From NCBI GenBank assembly GCA_026545765.1, contig JAIFAC010000452.1, forward strand, positions 1 to 64,000: DNA of 64,000 bases, given 5' to 3'. Shown piece by piece: positions 37,242 to 49,019 of this stretch; the stretch's first letter is position 1; each line of letters opens with the position of its first letter. This DNA is from Plantago major. Its lineage: Eukaryota > Streptophyta > Magnoliopsida > Lamiales > Plantaginaceae. The position numbers and the translations under genes were made by a program. The notes under the pieces were generated by a model, which saw only the letters and a program-made list of their open reading frames with translations, was not told where the DNA came from and ran no database searches.

Positions 37242-39425
37242 TTTTTTTTTTTCAAGAACAATATTATAATATCACAAGTGGTTATTCTGTACAAACTATA
37301 AAGTACATCTCAAACTTGACTAAGTGGCACATCTAGCAGAGAGTGTGTGACTTTGTTACAACTGTGTTTAACAAACTGTAATTTAAATGAAGAAAAAGAA
37401 GTGGCTAGAACGTGAATATCCACCAACACCATACCTATCATGGACTGATCCAGAGTGTCTCTATTGAAGCGCTTCACTAGAGCTAAGTAGCCAACCTCGA
37501 ATATAATATCATGCCATGCTTTTTCTGAAGCCCAATGAACCGCCGTCCTCAAGGCTACTGGTTCAGCTACTTCCGAGGAAAATGGTTAATGCACCACCTC
37601 GCTTTTCCAAGAAACCACATGACTGACATTATCCCATCCCCACAGCGCGCCCGTTGCTAAGTAAAATTGCATCGACGTTCACTATAATAAACTCAAAAGG
37701 TGGAGGCTGCTAAACAGTTTCTACATGGAAAACATCATAGTTAACATATGTGAGATTAGAAAAGTAAGATTCGTGATAACGGCGAAATTGATCGCAAGGT
37801 TGACACTTCCACAAGTTGTCGACACGATCCACGTGTGAATAACTTGGTTACGTTCTTACCACAAAGCCCACTCACGATTAAAGCAAGTTGTTGTCCAACT
37901 TTGTCCAAACTTTGGATAAGTGTGCGAACACAATTTTCAAACTCTAGTTATTCCAGGCACGCGGGGGTAGGAGGCTCAATGCCCACACTTGATGACTTAA
38001 GCCGCAATCCATGAACATGTGCAACATCGACCCGTCTCCTAAATAAAAAACATGACAAGTAGCAACTGAAACAAGATGGAAATATCTAAAAACTTCAAGA
38101 ATGGGTAGAGCTCAAATACACGCATGCCAAACACATATTTTTATTTTGTTGGAACCATAATGCTCCAAATGAACATCTAGTCCTTGGTTAACGAAAACTG
38201 ATCTGATTTAGAGTATGCCACATCCATCGGTCTAGGATATTTAATCTAGTTAAAGGAATGTTGAATATTGTTTAAGCTTCATCAGAGTTAAAAGTTTATT
38301 CGACAAGGTCCTTGTCCCATTTTCCTTCTGAGTGCATAATAAGATTAGAGACTCGTATATCTGCTAGAGGACCAAAACCCCCACCAATAGTACGGAAACC
38401 ACCCGGCCTCGGTGATCAGGGATCATGCCAAACCTTAATTGATTCCCATGTTCCAACTTGAAGGCACATACCGGCCTTGAAAATATCCTTAGCATTGAGA
38501 ATACTCTGCAACGTATACAATGGATTTCCTTCGATCAATGCAGAGAAGAAGTCAAACTCAAGCACATACATGGGCTTAAGCATCCTCGACGGAAGAATGT
38601 CTAGTTGAGTAATGAGACGTCACACATGTTTGGCGAGCATGCACATATTAAAAGCTTCTAAGTCTCCAAAACACATACCCCCATCACGCTTACTTTCACA
38701 AAGGCGATCCCAGGCCATCCAATGAATTGTATCCTTCCGTTGATTACCCTCCACCAAAACGAATCTACCATCAAATTGATTTACTGCAAAAGAACTTTGG
38801 GTATTTTAAAGCAGCCCATAGCGTACGCCAGAATTGATTGGAGGACCGACTTAACTAAGACCTCTTTCCCGGCTTGTGATAGTAATTTTTCCTCATATCC
38901 TTGAATTCGCTGCTAAACCCGGTCTTTTAAAGATGCAAACACCTCCCGACGAGACTGACCCACCACCGGAGGGAGCCCCAAATACTTGTCATGTTTTTCA
39001 ATTTTTCATACTTGGAGGATGCTGAGAATGCAAAGCTGGTCCACAATTGGTGTGCTAGAGCTGAAGACCACAGAGGATTTAGCATAATTTACATCCTGTC
39101 CTGAAGGCAGGCTATATTCGCATAAGATTATTTTCAAACAATTAGTTGCAGGTGGAGTCGCTCCACAACAAATAAAAGTTTCATATGAATATAAGGTCAA
39201 TCTTACCTTCACTTCATTTACTTGTCGCATTGAACTCAATGTGTCGGCAATGCATGTGAAAAGATAGGGAAAAAGGGGATCACCTTGACGCAAACCTCAT
39301 TGAGAAGTCAGAGAGCCAATTTGATCCCTGTTTAGGACCATCGCGTAAGAGACAGACTCCACACATTGTTTAATCCTCCAATGATTTTAGAATGTAAGGC
39401 CAGTCTATGCAATATATTTTATGAA
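37242..39425 (-). mobile_element. LINE remnant, 5'-truncated
   Basis: Minus-strand L1-type ORF2 debris. The RT box MRQGDPLFPYLFTCIAD and NYAKSSVVFSSS are encoded at 39293-39006. Weaker zf-RVT-like sequence follows (38900-38300). The RNase H domain lies at 37552-37310, with a family-like FEVGYLALVKRFNRDTLDQS and KHSCNKVTHSLLDVPL. The 3' poly(A) appears on the + strand as a T-run at ~37242-37252. Frames are repeatedly broken. Confidence 0.8.
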
Positions 39426-39449
39426 ACAGTCGAGTCCTGAATGTGATGG

Positions 39450-39662
39450 AGTTGGGTCGGATCCTACCCCTTTAAAAGCATATCCATCATTATGAGTCGT
39501 ATTTTCAATTTTTTTTAGTTACCATAAAAAGACCTAATGATTTAGTATTTTATGAAGGACTACCCACCGAAACCACGACAACCATTGTTTACAAGGAAGA
39601 TTGACTATCTTATCTTTTCGATTAATTTATTATATCCTCCCATTTCTATTTATTATTAAAAG
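39450..39662 (+). repeat. Dispersed repeat, copy 1 (relative at 51996-52223)
   Basis: It shares with 51996-52223 the order CCCCTTTAAAAGCATA, ACCATAAAAA, AGACTTAA/AGACCTAA, ACTATCTTAT, TTATCATCTCC-like and TCTATTTATTATTAAAA. It has no coding capacity and the element class is unknown. Confidence 0.7.
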
Positions 39663-40144
39663 TAAACTATAATAAATTTGAAATGATTTAATGAGACTAT
39701 TTCATGTAGTTTGGATAATTGTTGAGTTAAGAGGACGATTTAAGAGGACTAAATAATGGAGTATATACTTATTTAAGTCACATTTATCATGAGAATAAGT
39801 TTGAGTGTACATCTCCAATAAAATCAAAACATTTTGGTATAATAGATAGATGTTGATGTTGATGAAGCGGATTATATACTCTAAGTCTTTTAAGGACAAC
39901 TACTAAGTTGATCCAAACTTACATGAATGAAACTCATATAACCTTATAATGTTTTAATATGAGCGAACTTTTAAAGTTGTGTTAGTTTGTATTCTATAGG
40001 TGAAGTTTGACTTGAGGTATTGCACTTTAATACATATTGGTGTACCATCAAACCTTAGTTAGAAAGAATCATATATAATAAGATTGTAAATCTCACACCA
40101 TATATGTATACCTGAACCGTAAAATTTTATGGTTAAGTCAAGAA
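39663..40144. other. AT-rich intergenic sequence
   Basis: No gene or structured repeat was recognised. Confidence 0.35.
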
Positions 40145-40146
40145 TA

Positions 40147-40387
40147 CTTCGTCCGGAATAGTTTCACTTTGATTTTTATGTCAATTTTTCAACTTTGACT
40201 ACGACATCTTTAAATCACATGTAAAATGTTCAATTTTTTTATATAATGAAACTTTAGGGGCTAAATTTTCATTATATAATTTAATTTAACATTTTACATT
40301 TGCAGTTTAAAATTAATTCGTAGTCAAAGTTGAAAAAATTTGACTACAAAAAGTCAAAGTGGGAAACTTGTTCTGGGACGGAGGAAG
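40147..40387. mobile_element. Stowaway-type MITE (241 bp)
   Basis: The ends CTTCGTCCGGAATAGTTTC and (inverted) CTTCCTCCGTCCCAGAACA are flanked by TA (40145-40146 and 40388-40389). The interior arms TCAACTTTGACTACGA and TCGTAGTCAAAGTTGA, just inside the ends, are perfect complements. Confidence 0.85.
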
Positions 40388-40493
40388 TACATCTTTTTGG
40401 AATATGTTGGAGGTATGGGTGCCAAAAAAATCACCATAACATGTGAAATTATGTTTGTAAAATAATAAATTTTTGTTTTGGGACCACATATCA

Positions 40494-41822
40494 CACTACA
40501 AGAATTCTGGTATTTAGCAACGGATTGGGGCGACGGATTTTATCCGTCGCCAAACTTAGCGACGGATAATAATTATCCGTCGCTTATTAGCGACGGATAA
40601 AATATAGCGACAGATAGATTTATCCGTCGCTAATTTTGTTGACCATAATAAAAAGAAAAAAAATAAAAAAATTTAGCGACGGATAGATCTATCCGTCGCC
40701 AAATGACCGGAAAATTAAAAAAAATAGAAAAGTTAGCGACGGACAGATCTAGATCTATCCGTTGCTAAAAGCCTAAAAACCTTAATATATCTCCACCACC
40801 ACCACCTCCCTAGATCTATCCGTCGCTAAAAGCCTACAAAACCTTAATATATCTCCACCACCACCACCTCCTCTCCTCTCCTCCACCACCACCTCCACCA
40901 CCATCACCACCTCTCTTCCTCCTCCACCACCATCTCCTCCACCACCTCCTCTCCTCCCCCACCACCTCATCTTCCTCCCACCACCGCACCACACCCACCA
41001 CCACTGCCACACCACCTTTCTCATCCCACCACACTGCACCACCTCCCACCACCACCACACCACCCACCACCACCGCTCTTCCTCCTCCACTCCACCACCC
41101 TCCTCTCACCACCACCATCCGCCTCACCACCACCACCTGCCTCCACGCCACCACTGCCTCTGGATCTCATCGCCACCACCGCCACCGGATCTCCACCGTC
41201 CACCTCCGGATCTTCGATTTATCTTTTTGTACATTTTCGTTATTTTAGGTATTTTAGTTTGTACATTTTAGGTAATTATCTTTTATCTTTTTGTACATTT
41301 TCGGTATTTTAGTTTGTATTATATTATTGTATAATGAATTTGTATTATTGTCATTGTATAAAATTTTCGATTTTATTGTATAATCGTATTGAATATTGTA
41401 GTTTCGATTTGAATATCAACCGAATTATTGTCCGATTTGAATATTGTAGTTTCGATAAATCAATATCTCGTATATGAAAACAAATTGGATAATTAATCCA
41501 GATTTAATATAAAAATTAATATTTAATTTTTTTAAAAATAGTTAATGACGGATAGATCTATTCGTCGCTCATGTATCGATTTCGGATGTAATCCATCCGT
41601 CACATAATCGGGCGCATTTACTAGAATCTATCCGTCGCCAATAATCGATTTTTTTTTTTTTTAAAAAAAAGGTCAAACAGGATAATCCATCGTCCAATCC
41701 GTCGTGAATTGGATGACGGATTATCTATCCGTCGCCACTGCTCCAGTTGGGCGACGAAATTTTCATCCGTCGCCAGAGCTGCGGCGACGGATCGCTGGTC
41801 TGTAGCGACGGATTTTGTAGTG
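40494..41822 (+). mobile_element. CACTA transposon, small non-autonomous, complete
   Basis: The left end CACTACAAGAATTCTGG and right end ACGGATTTTGTAGTG are flanked by the 3-bp duplication TCA (40491-40493 and 41823-41825). Subterminal GCGACGGATA repeats in both orientations fill 40525-40760 and 41545-41815. No transposase is present; the middle is a CCACCA-rich array. At 1,329 bp it is a deletion derivative of the same family as 33447-36085, judged by the shared TIR and subterminal motif. Confidence 0.92.
40780..41215 (+). repeat. CCACCA-rich array with 63-bp duplication
   Basis: About 400 bases of CCACCA/CCTCCT-type trinucleotide repeat. Its left edge is a tandem duplication (AGATCTATCCGTTGCTAAAA and AGATCTATCCGTCGCTAAAA, each followed by the same CCTTAATATATCTCCACC). 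It produces spurious Trp/Gly/Val-rich open frames on the minus strand. Confidence 0.9.
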
Positions 41823-42129
41823 TCAATCCGGGGTCACCTATGTTAAACGCAACACAGTTTTCGTTAAACGCAACACAAAATATTTGTAAATTGACTAAAA
41901 TGCCCCCAACTCCAAAAAAACTTATATATTCAACAAAAATTCGAAAACGCACTTTTATGAAAATGAAAAAACATTAACACACACAATCTAACACATATAA
42001 CAACACCAAACATAAATCGGAGAAAAAAAAATTCCGAATTTTTTTCATTTATACAAATACAAAAACATTAACATGCAATTGAACACAAATTAACAACACT
42101 AAACATAAATCGATAAAAAAAAAATCGGA

Positions 42130-42480
42130 AAAAATTTTGTTTAAACAATTCTTCTTTCTTCAAAAATATAGAAGTAAATTTCGAAAAAATATCTCGTTTA
42201 TACAAGCGAATTCCTTCTTTATCTTTTTTTTTTTCTTCTTTAATTTTTTTTTCCGGGTTATAAACTGCCGGGAAAATCCCGGCAGTTTATTAGAAACTGC
42301 CGGGATTTGATGGAACTGCCGGGAAAAATCCCGGCAGTTCCATAACCCGGGAAAAAAAAATTAAAGAAGAAAAAAAAAAGATAAAGAAGGAATTCGCTTG
42401 TATAAACGAGATATTTTCCGAAATTTACTTCTATATTTTTGAAGAAAGAAGAATTGTTTAAAAGAAATTTTTTCCGAATT
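42130..42480. repeat. Long palindrome with two GC-rich hairpins inside the left MULE arm
   Basis: Bases 42130-42262 (AATTCTTCTTTCTTCAAAAA, GAAGTAAATTTCG, ACAAGCGAATTCCTTC) recur as the reverse complement at 42350-42480. The centre holds two near-perfect hairpins, AACTGCCGGGAAAA/TCCCGGCAGTT at 42266-42291 and 42313-42341. The surrounding DNA is strongly AT-rich, so the CCGGGA cores stand out. Confidence 0.9.
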
Positions 42481-43319
42481 TTTTTTATCGTTGTTTAATT
42501 ATTTCAAACCCGATTGAACGAAATTTTTTTTTTGACAAATCGATTATATATATAATTTTTCTATTTATTTTTATGTGTTTTCGAATTGACTTATAATTTT
42601 GCAAATTATTTAGATGAAAATCTGTTTGAAATGATCGATCGGCATTTATTTGTTTTATTTCGATTTTTGTTAAATATTTAAATATAGTTTTGAACCTGCA
42701 GCTTTTCATCAGACATCGAAATGTCATTGTGTTTCGAATTAGGTCTTGGCTATCTAAACAAATATTAAACGTTGATTTGTAATATAATACAACTAGAATA
42801 TGAAATACAATAGCCCGACTAATTTGATGTGAAACACTTGATACTTAATGCATAATTAAATCTTGTAAGTGTTCGTAAACTTCATCGACAATTGCGAATA
42901 CGCTCAGCCCATATTATGTCCTGCTTTGTCGAGTTATGCGTCCCATCATAGCAATGATCAATCGTAGCCTCTATGCATTAAAAACACACACAATAAAGAT
43001 TTTGACATTTGGAACAAACGTCGGTATGTATATATTTAGAATATGTAGGAAACATACCACGCTAGGATCCATGTCACGGCTGAAATTGTTGTCTCGATTA
43101 AATCTCTCAAGTGTCACTTGATATGTGTACGCTGTCGAAACCAAATTTGGTACGGAATTGTTTCATGTCCAAAATGCACTCGAATTGTTTGTTGATGAAA
43201 ATTACATCGAGATGTGTGAAAGTCGCCAAACGAGTCTCTTGACAAAGATGAGAAATGATACAGTAGAGGGTCAGGCTGCCTATGTACTGCATGTGCTTTA
43301 TCGCTCAGAGGAATGAATT

Positions 43320-44990
43320 GGGGTACCTAATCGCAGATAACGCGTCCGCATGTAAGCCTCAGAACCTTTAGACAATGAATAATTCCCTATATTGAGAAAT
43401 AGGACCGCTTCTTCCGCCACAAGTCCAAAAGGTGTCCAATTCACCTATTAATTAGAGTTGCAAGTAACATACGTAATTACAAAGAAGACTAAAACGAATG
43501 AAGACAAGCGTGATATATTTAAAGACATACTTCATTGGGTGCAACATTGTCTAGTGCACTCAGACATCACATGCATAGCTTTCATCTCAGACGCTTCCCA
43601 AGTTCCATGTTTTCAAACCAGAAAATATGAGTATATCCATCCTCAAATCAATAAAAGAGTAGTTAGGAAATGATGTAATTTAAATGGCATTTAAAGAAAA
43701 CCTATAACATATAGCGCAAAACTCAAGGAGTGTAAGACATCCATCTATTTGTCTCAGAAGTTAATACGTGTTGCAAATTGCCTATACCGATTGGCAAGTG
43801 TGGCGCCTCCCCATGCATTTGTTAACCTCACCTGTGTTAAGTAGGAATCAGAAACCCGAGTGGAACTCGATTTCCACTTTTGTCGCATTTAATAGAGAAG
43901 TGCCTAACAACCACAAGAGGTACATGACAAAGATGTGATTCGACTAAGGACTCCTTCTTTAAAGTTGCCTCGATGATGGCACGCTGAACCCAAAGACTTT
44001 GAGTCGATTTCACCACGGTTCGTATATGTTCATATGAATTGCTAATGCCGCTTTAAGCATCTCGGCCTCATTGTCGCCTTAATAGACGACCATGAACCGG
44101 AACCCCGAGCAAATAGTGAACATCATGTAGGTTATAGTCATCTCACCAAATGGCATGTGAAACGATAGTTTGTGGATGCCACCGCTCAACAAATGCACTA
44201 ATCAAAGGCATGTTAATCTTCGATCATACGGTTCGCAAGCGTGAGAGATGGGTGTTGTTGACAATATCGCCGATGAGGTTCGATAGTCTTTAAAATGGAT
44301 TAAGGCGCGGTCTGAAATCCCTCTAGAACCTCGCGTCCCGCAATTTATAATATTTTACATAAGAATCTTCGGATTTCAAAGAACTAGAATTAACAATAAT
44401 AAACATTCAAAGGTGACTTACATTTTCTATCCATATGGAGTGAGCGATGTGTCCTAGAAATTCGCTGAGTAACTCCGGATTTGTAGGACCTCCATCAATG
44501 CCGATTGTTAATTCTCCACGCCTCATTAGTAGCATAATTAGAGTCTCCATGTACACGTCTCCGCTTCCACCATCATCAATAAGCTCTTCCAGACATCGAA
44601 ATGGAAAGAATGTCGACGCCTCAACTCCACTAAAGCCCACCTCGCGTAAGAACCGTGAACGATCGGTTCGATAGGTACCACCCGTGTTATGGGTATCACG
44701 CTCAAATGGCACCGCCCCATGGCTTGAACGCATAGACTCGCGATGTAGTCTCCTGTATGAATTTCCCTTTCGCCTAAGCAAAGACTCGTGGTCCAGGTGT
44801 GGTAAGAGTCTTCTCGTCGGGTTGTTTCTTCGTAACTATCGGCACTTTCGTAAGGATACATCATTCTATCCCTTCTTGCTCTCAAGCCGGTATAGACCTC
44901 TAAGCTTTCCACCGATGTCATGTATACGCCCGTAATATTGATCGACCGCATTTGTGGAATCTCCACGCTCCTTTTGCCCCGCCTTTTATC
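43320..44990 (-). pseudogene. Plant mobile domain (PMD)-like gene carried by the MULE, degenerate
   Basis: Minus-strand coding debris. Around 44210-44080 the frames give SAFVERWHPQT, then HMPFGEMTI, then HDVHYLLGVPVHGRL, which is the order and wording of the PMD (MAIN/MAIL-type) fold: a W.PET.TFHLP.GEMTITL.DV..LLGLPV.G block. Open stretches at 44407-44966 encode ITGVYMTSVESLEVYTGLRARRDRMMYPYE and a Trp/Arg-rich segment. PMD genes are known both as host silencing factors and as MULE passengers. At least two frame shifts are visible within the PMD core, so this copy is unlikely to make a full protein. Confidence 0.6.
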
Positions 44991-45769
44991 CCCATCACCA
45001 CCATCTTTGGATCCACCGCCTTAGTAAATCAGAGGAAATTTAGAAGAGTATACACGCTACAAATCATACAAAACAATAAAGTTTCCTAAAATTGAAGCAT
45101 CAGAGAAATTGAAATGGTATCAAGTTAATTAATTTATGCACGTAAAAAGTACCTTCCACATGGTTGCTAAACACCGAGTAGTTTATGCTAATAATCAAGT
45201 ATGTAATAAAGAAGTTGGTTATATAATATTGAAACGAAACCGGGCAATTATATAGAGAATTCATTCAGGAGCAAAATCCCCGAAACAGTTCCGAAATTTG
45301 TCCGCAAATGCATTTGGGGACAGTGTCCGCTTCAGAAGTGACAGCCAATTCACATAAGAGCATAGCTTGTCCGCCATCAGAGTATGAAGTGATCGGCAAT
45401 TCGCCATAAGAGTAGATAGCTTGTCCGCCATCAGAAGGATATATTCCGCATTTATGACAAATGGATTTCTATAAATCTTGCTACGAAGATGGTTCTGTAA
45501 ACACAACATATAAATCTTGCTTTCAGTACTTATGTAAACACAACACATAAGGAATTTCCCTTTCAGTACTTCTGGCAGTCCACAACATAGCAACGCAATT
45601 AATATAACCCGAAACACATTTCCATTCCCAAACAACATTACAAAAGCTTATATTTTCCTGATATTTAAAATCGGAAACACTACCATTAAAAATCTCATTA
45701 CATCCACATAAGTATATTATGAGTTATTCAAGTGATTCGTCGACAATCGATGAATACCTGCATCGCATT

Positions 45770-47420
45770 TGATATTTTCATAACCAGAGAGATTTTGACA
45801 CTCAAATGACGCAGGTTCGGGTTCAGATATCGCGGGAAAACAATATGTTCTTCGCGATCACGCATTCTAGAGAAAAACGGTACATGGGTTGTGAGTCTGG
45901 TGGTGCCTACAGGGTCATGACTCCAACGAACCCGGATGCAATATCTAGAAATTCAACCGGGACAAAAAAACAATCTTGCCCATTTCAGGTGAAGCTGCAT
46001 GAAGGGCAACCGGGTAAGTGGACAGTTGAGGTGAAAGACGACACCAACGGCACAATCACAAACTCGTAATACCCCATCGCACACGCCGCCAGAATAAGTC
46101 GACTTTAAGAGCACTTATGAAAGTGGTTCAAATGTTGCGCTCCAGATGACTCAGAGTAACGCTTGTACAACTCCAACAAGAATTTCGAAAACCGCAAAGA
46201 TTTTTACAACATATATACAATGTCACCGTAAAGATCAACAGACGGAGATGGGCGAGATGGAGCCCATGGAATATTTTATCCATTTGTTGCAGCAACACAG
46301 TTACATATATTATGCAATCAAACAGCCGGGTACTGACATATTAGGTGGATTTTTCTTAGCTCATCCGAACACGGTCAATGATCACTTTGTTCCTCAACTT
46401 GTCCTCATGGATGCTACGACAAGATTTAATTGCATCGACATGCCATTGGTCGAAATGATTGGCATTTTACCAACTGGGCAAAACTACCACATAGCTTTCA
46501 TTTTCGTCTCGAACGAGAAGACAACAAGTTATGTGTGGGGGCTTACATGATTGCGGGCGCTGTTTACAGAATGTGGTGTCTTGCCAGGGGTATTCGTGAC
46601 GGACAGAGAGTTAGCCGCAATGTGTGCCATAAAAGAGGTATTTCCAGAGGCATCACATCTATCGTGGTTTGAGGCACATTTCTAAGGATGTGCATATGTA
46701 AGTAAAGTCATGGGGAACCAAGAAGTACGCATATTCAAAGGACTACAAGGTGGCAACGGATCGTCAAAGCTAATACTCCTAAGAGTATGAGGAGGTCATG
46801 CGAAATGGCAGAGGCCTGGAGGAAGCAACCACATCATGGCGCATCAGAGGAGAATTTGGTCGACCCATACCACGACCGATTCAGAACGCTGACGAAATAC
46901 ATCCTGCACTTTGGAACTCAAATGACGAACAGGTAATTCATTTTTGTAATTAAGTTTATTTCTTAATGCACTGTGATCATTTAATTAGAGTAATGCCCAA
47001 ACTGACATTCAACAATGTAAATTGGTTGCAGAGTCGAAAGTGCGCACTCGAGGTACAAGTATTGGATGGGGACTTCGAACTCAAAGTTCCACAGAAAGTT
47101 CCCGAAGCTGCACCGACTACTTGAAATGCATTTTGATGCAATCCGCCAGAGTTAGAGAAGCACACACGAAACATCCTCACGCCACGGATCGTGGGATCTT
47201 TCGCAAGCTAGAGGTGTGGTTTCACATCTCGCCATTAAGAAAATTGTTCAGAAAGAGCCAACGCTGATCCAGTGAATGTGACCATGCTTATGCATCATTG
47301 GGGACTACCATGCATGTGAATTGCAATCAAGAGTGTGACAAGGAAGTGCATCTTTCCCACTAAAATATCCACGAAGTTCAAGCGACGCTTCATATGGGGG
47401 AACCATACCGCATTAGGCAA
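45770..47420 (+). pseudogene. MULE transposase (FAR1-type zinc finger, MULE domain, SWIM finger), degenerate
   Basis: Plus strand, in several frames. The N-terminal FAR1-type segment YMGCESGGAYR...KKQSCPFQVKLHEGQPGKWTVEV is at 45880-46035. The MULE catalytic region has FLAHPNTVNDHFVPQLVLMDATTRFNCIDMPLVEMIGILP and FIFVSNEKTTSYVWGL (46350-46550). It continues one frame over as LPGVFVTDRELAAMCAIKEVFPEASHL (46570-46660). After an intron-like gap comes VESAHSR...WMGTSNSKFHRKFPKLHRLLEMHFDAIRQS (47030-47145) and RGVVSHLAIKKIVQKEP (47210-47262). HHWGLPC (~47297) is the start of a SWIM finger and then shifts frame. Order and motifs fit the MULE/FAR1 family; frame breaks show the copy is inactive. Confidence 0.85.
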
Positions 47421-47689
47421 TGATCAGACGGACGAAGTTTGATGATTGGTACAGGACCGTAGGAGTCTCGCCATCGAGGACTTAACTCCGATCAATTATC
47501 GATTCGATGGAACCGCATTCCATACACGATCCGGAGGAACCACCAATCGACACAAGAAGAAAGTCGAGACAAATTCGAGCACTGGGAGCAGGATCCGCCC
47601 ACTGGAGGATCAAACCGCTAACCAATCTCAGCGGATCGACAACACTAACAATGCAGTACGAATTCAAGTGCAGTCCGCTATTCATCTAT

Positions 47690-48250
47690 CAAAGTCGATG
47701 CCACCACAAGGTCTCGCAACATTCGAGGTTCGAGGACGCCCAAGGCGATGGCAAATGTGGATACATGTATAGCACAACTCAAAGACAGAGAACAAACAGA
47801 GTGGCTGCGTTAGGGTGATCTTATCGAGGAGTCAAAACCACACAACTATACATCATGAGACGGGGCAAGACGGGTCAGTGAAATAACAAGTGCACTCAGC
47901 TGGTTTGCAGGACCATGCGACAACCAGTATTGGTTTACACTCCCAGATATGGGCCTACTAACAGCAACGACATATCAACGGGTGTTCGTCACATATGTTT
48001 TTCATGGTTCTACCACATACTTGGAATGTCAGACAAACTCAGACTCAGCCCGACCCTCCACAGCAAACCAAGAGAGGGACAATGGGTTTGTCAAGAATAA
48101 TACTATATTCGATCACTGCTGTCCGTGAATGTCCACTTCCACCACTCTTTCCGACATGGCGAACTTACACAGAACAAAGAACAATGCATTGGCTGCAACA
48201 TTATTCCGTTAGGCTACGTCAATGGTTTTCAGTGTAGTGAAATCAAATTA
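47690..48250 (+). pseudogene. OTU-like cysteine protease segment downstream of the transposase
   Basis: RFEDAQGDGKCGYM (47725-47770) matches the OTU catalytic-Cys motif (usually GDGNC), with Asp and Cys present and N changed to K. A second block, TSALSWFAGPCDNQYWFTLPDMGLLTATTYQRVFVTYVFHG, at 47888-48010 matches the distal half of plant OTU-like domains fused to MULE transposases. Frames change between the blocks. The catalytic His would be expected further on, near 48120-48150, but is not clearly placed. It was probably once part of the transposase polyprotein or a linked gene. Confidence 0.55.
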
Positions 48251-49019
48251 GTCAGCCTATTTTATTACTTTCTAATTTGTGTAAGCAAAGTTTTGTATCT
48301 GTTTAAATACCCAAGACATAATTCCCAACACTATTATTGGTTCAGTAATGTAGTGAACAAATTGTCCGTTTTTTGCAACTAGCGACGCCAAATGTTAAAA
48401 AACGGATTCGAAATTTTTTTCATAAATACGATTCTTTCTTCTAAAAAATATGAAATAAAAGGAACCCCGGAAAACCCGGGAAAAAAAATTTCATTCAATC
48501 GGGTTTGAAATAAAATTATTTTTTCTTTTTTTATTTATTTTATTTTTTTTTAAATTTTTCGTTATGAATCCGGAAAATCCCGCGCTTATAACCCGAAAAA
48601 AATTAAAGAAGAAAAAATAAGATAAAGAAGGAATTCGCTTGTATAAACGAGATATTTTTCGAAATTTACTTATATATTTTTGAAGAAAGAAGAATTGTTT
48701 AAACGAAATTTTTTCCGATTTTTTTTTTTATCGATTTATGTTTAGTGTTGTTAATTTGTGTTCAATTGCATGTTAATGTTTTTGTATTTGTATAAATGAA
48801 AAAAATTCGGAATTTTATTTTTTTTTCTCCGATTTATGTTTGGTGTTGTTATATGTGTTAGATTGTGTGTGTTAATGTTTTTTCGTTTTCATAAAAGTGC
48901 GTTTTCGAATTTTTGTTGAATATATAAGTGTTGTTTTGAGATAGGGGCATTTTGGTCAATTTATAAATATTTTGTCATATTAACGATATTTCAGTGTCAA
49001 GCTAACGATTTTCTCCGGT

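Larger units (their letters stand above)
41828..49015 (+). mobile_element. Mutator-like element (MULE) with long terminal inverted repeats
   Basis: The left arm (about 41830-42262, resumed at ~42490-42535) and right arm (about 48480-49010) are inverted copies over more than 400 bases. Both contain TTCGAAAACGCACTTTTATG, TCCGATTTATGTTT/AAACATAAATCGGA and the GAAGGAATTCGCTTGTATAA sequence in opposite orientations. The interior (~6 kb) holds degenerate MULE transposase, OTU-like and PMD-like coding regions. The left end abuts the CACTA element at 40494-41822. No exact 9-bp target duplication was established, and the outermost terminus on the left may be damaged by the CACTA insertion. Confidence 0.85.

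Noticed and set aside
40782..41203. Long Trp/Gly/Val-rich minus-strand frames
   Set aside because: Produced by the CCACCA trinucleotide array inside the small CACTA element. Several frames are open at once, as expected for a repeat.
42936..43673. Several 60-75 codon frames on the + strand in the MULE
   Set aside because: They lie antisense to the PMD-like region and show no motif of their own.
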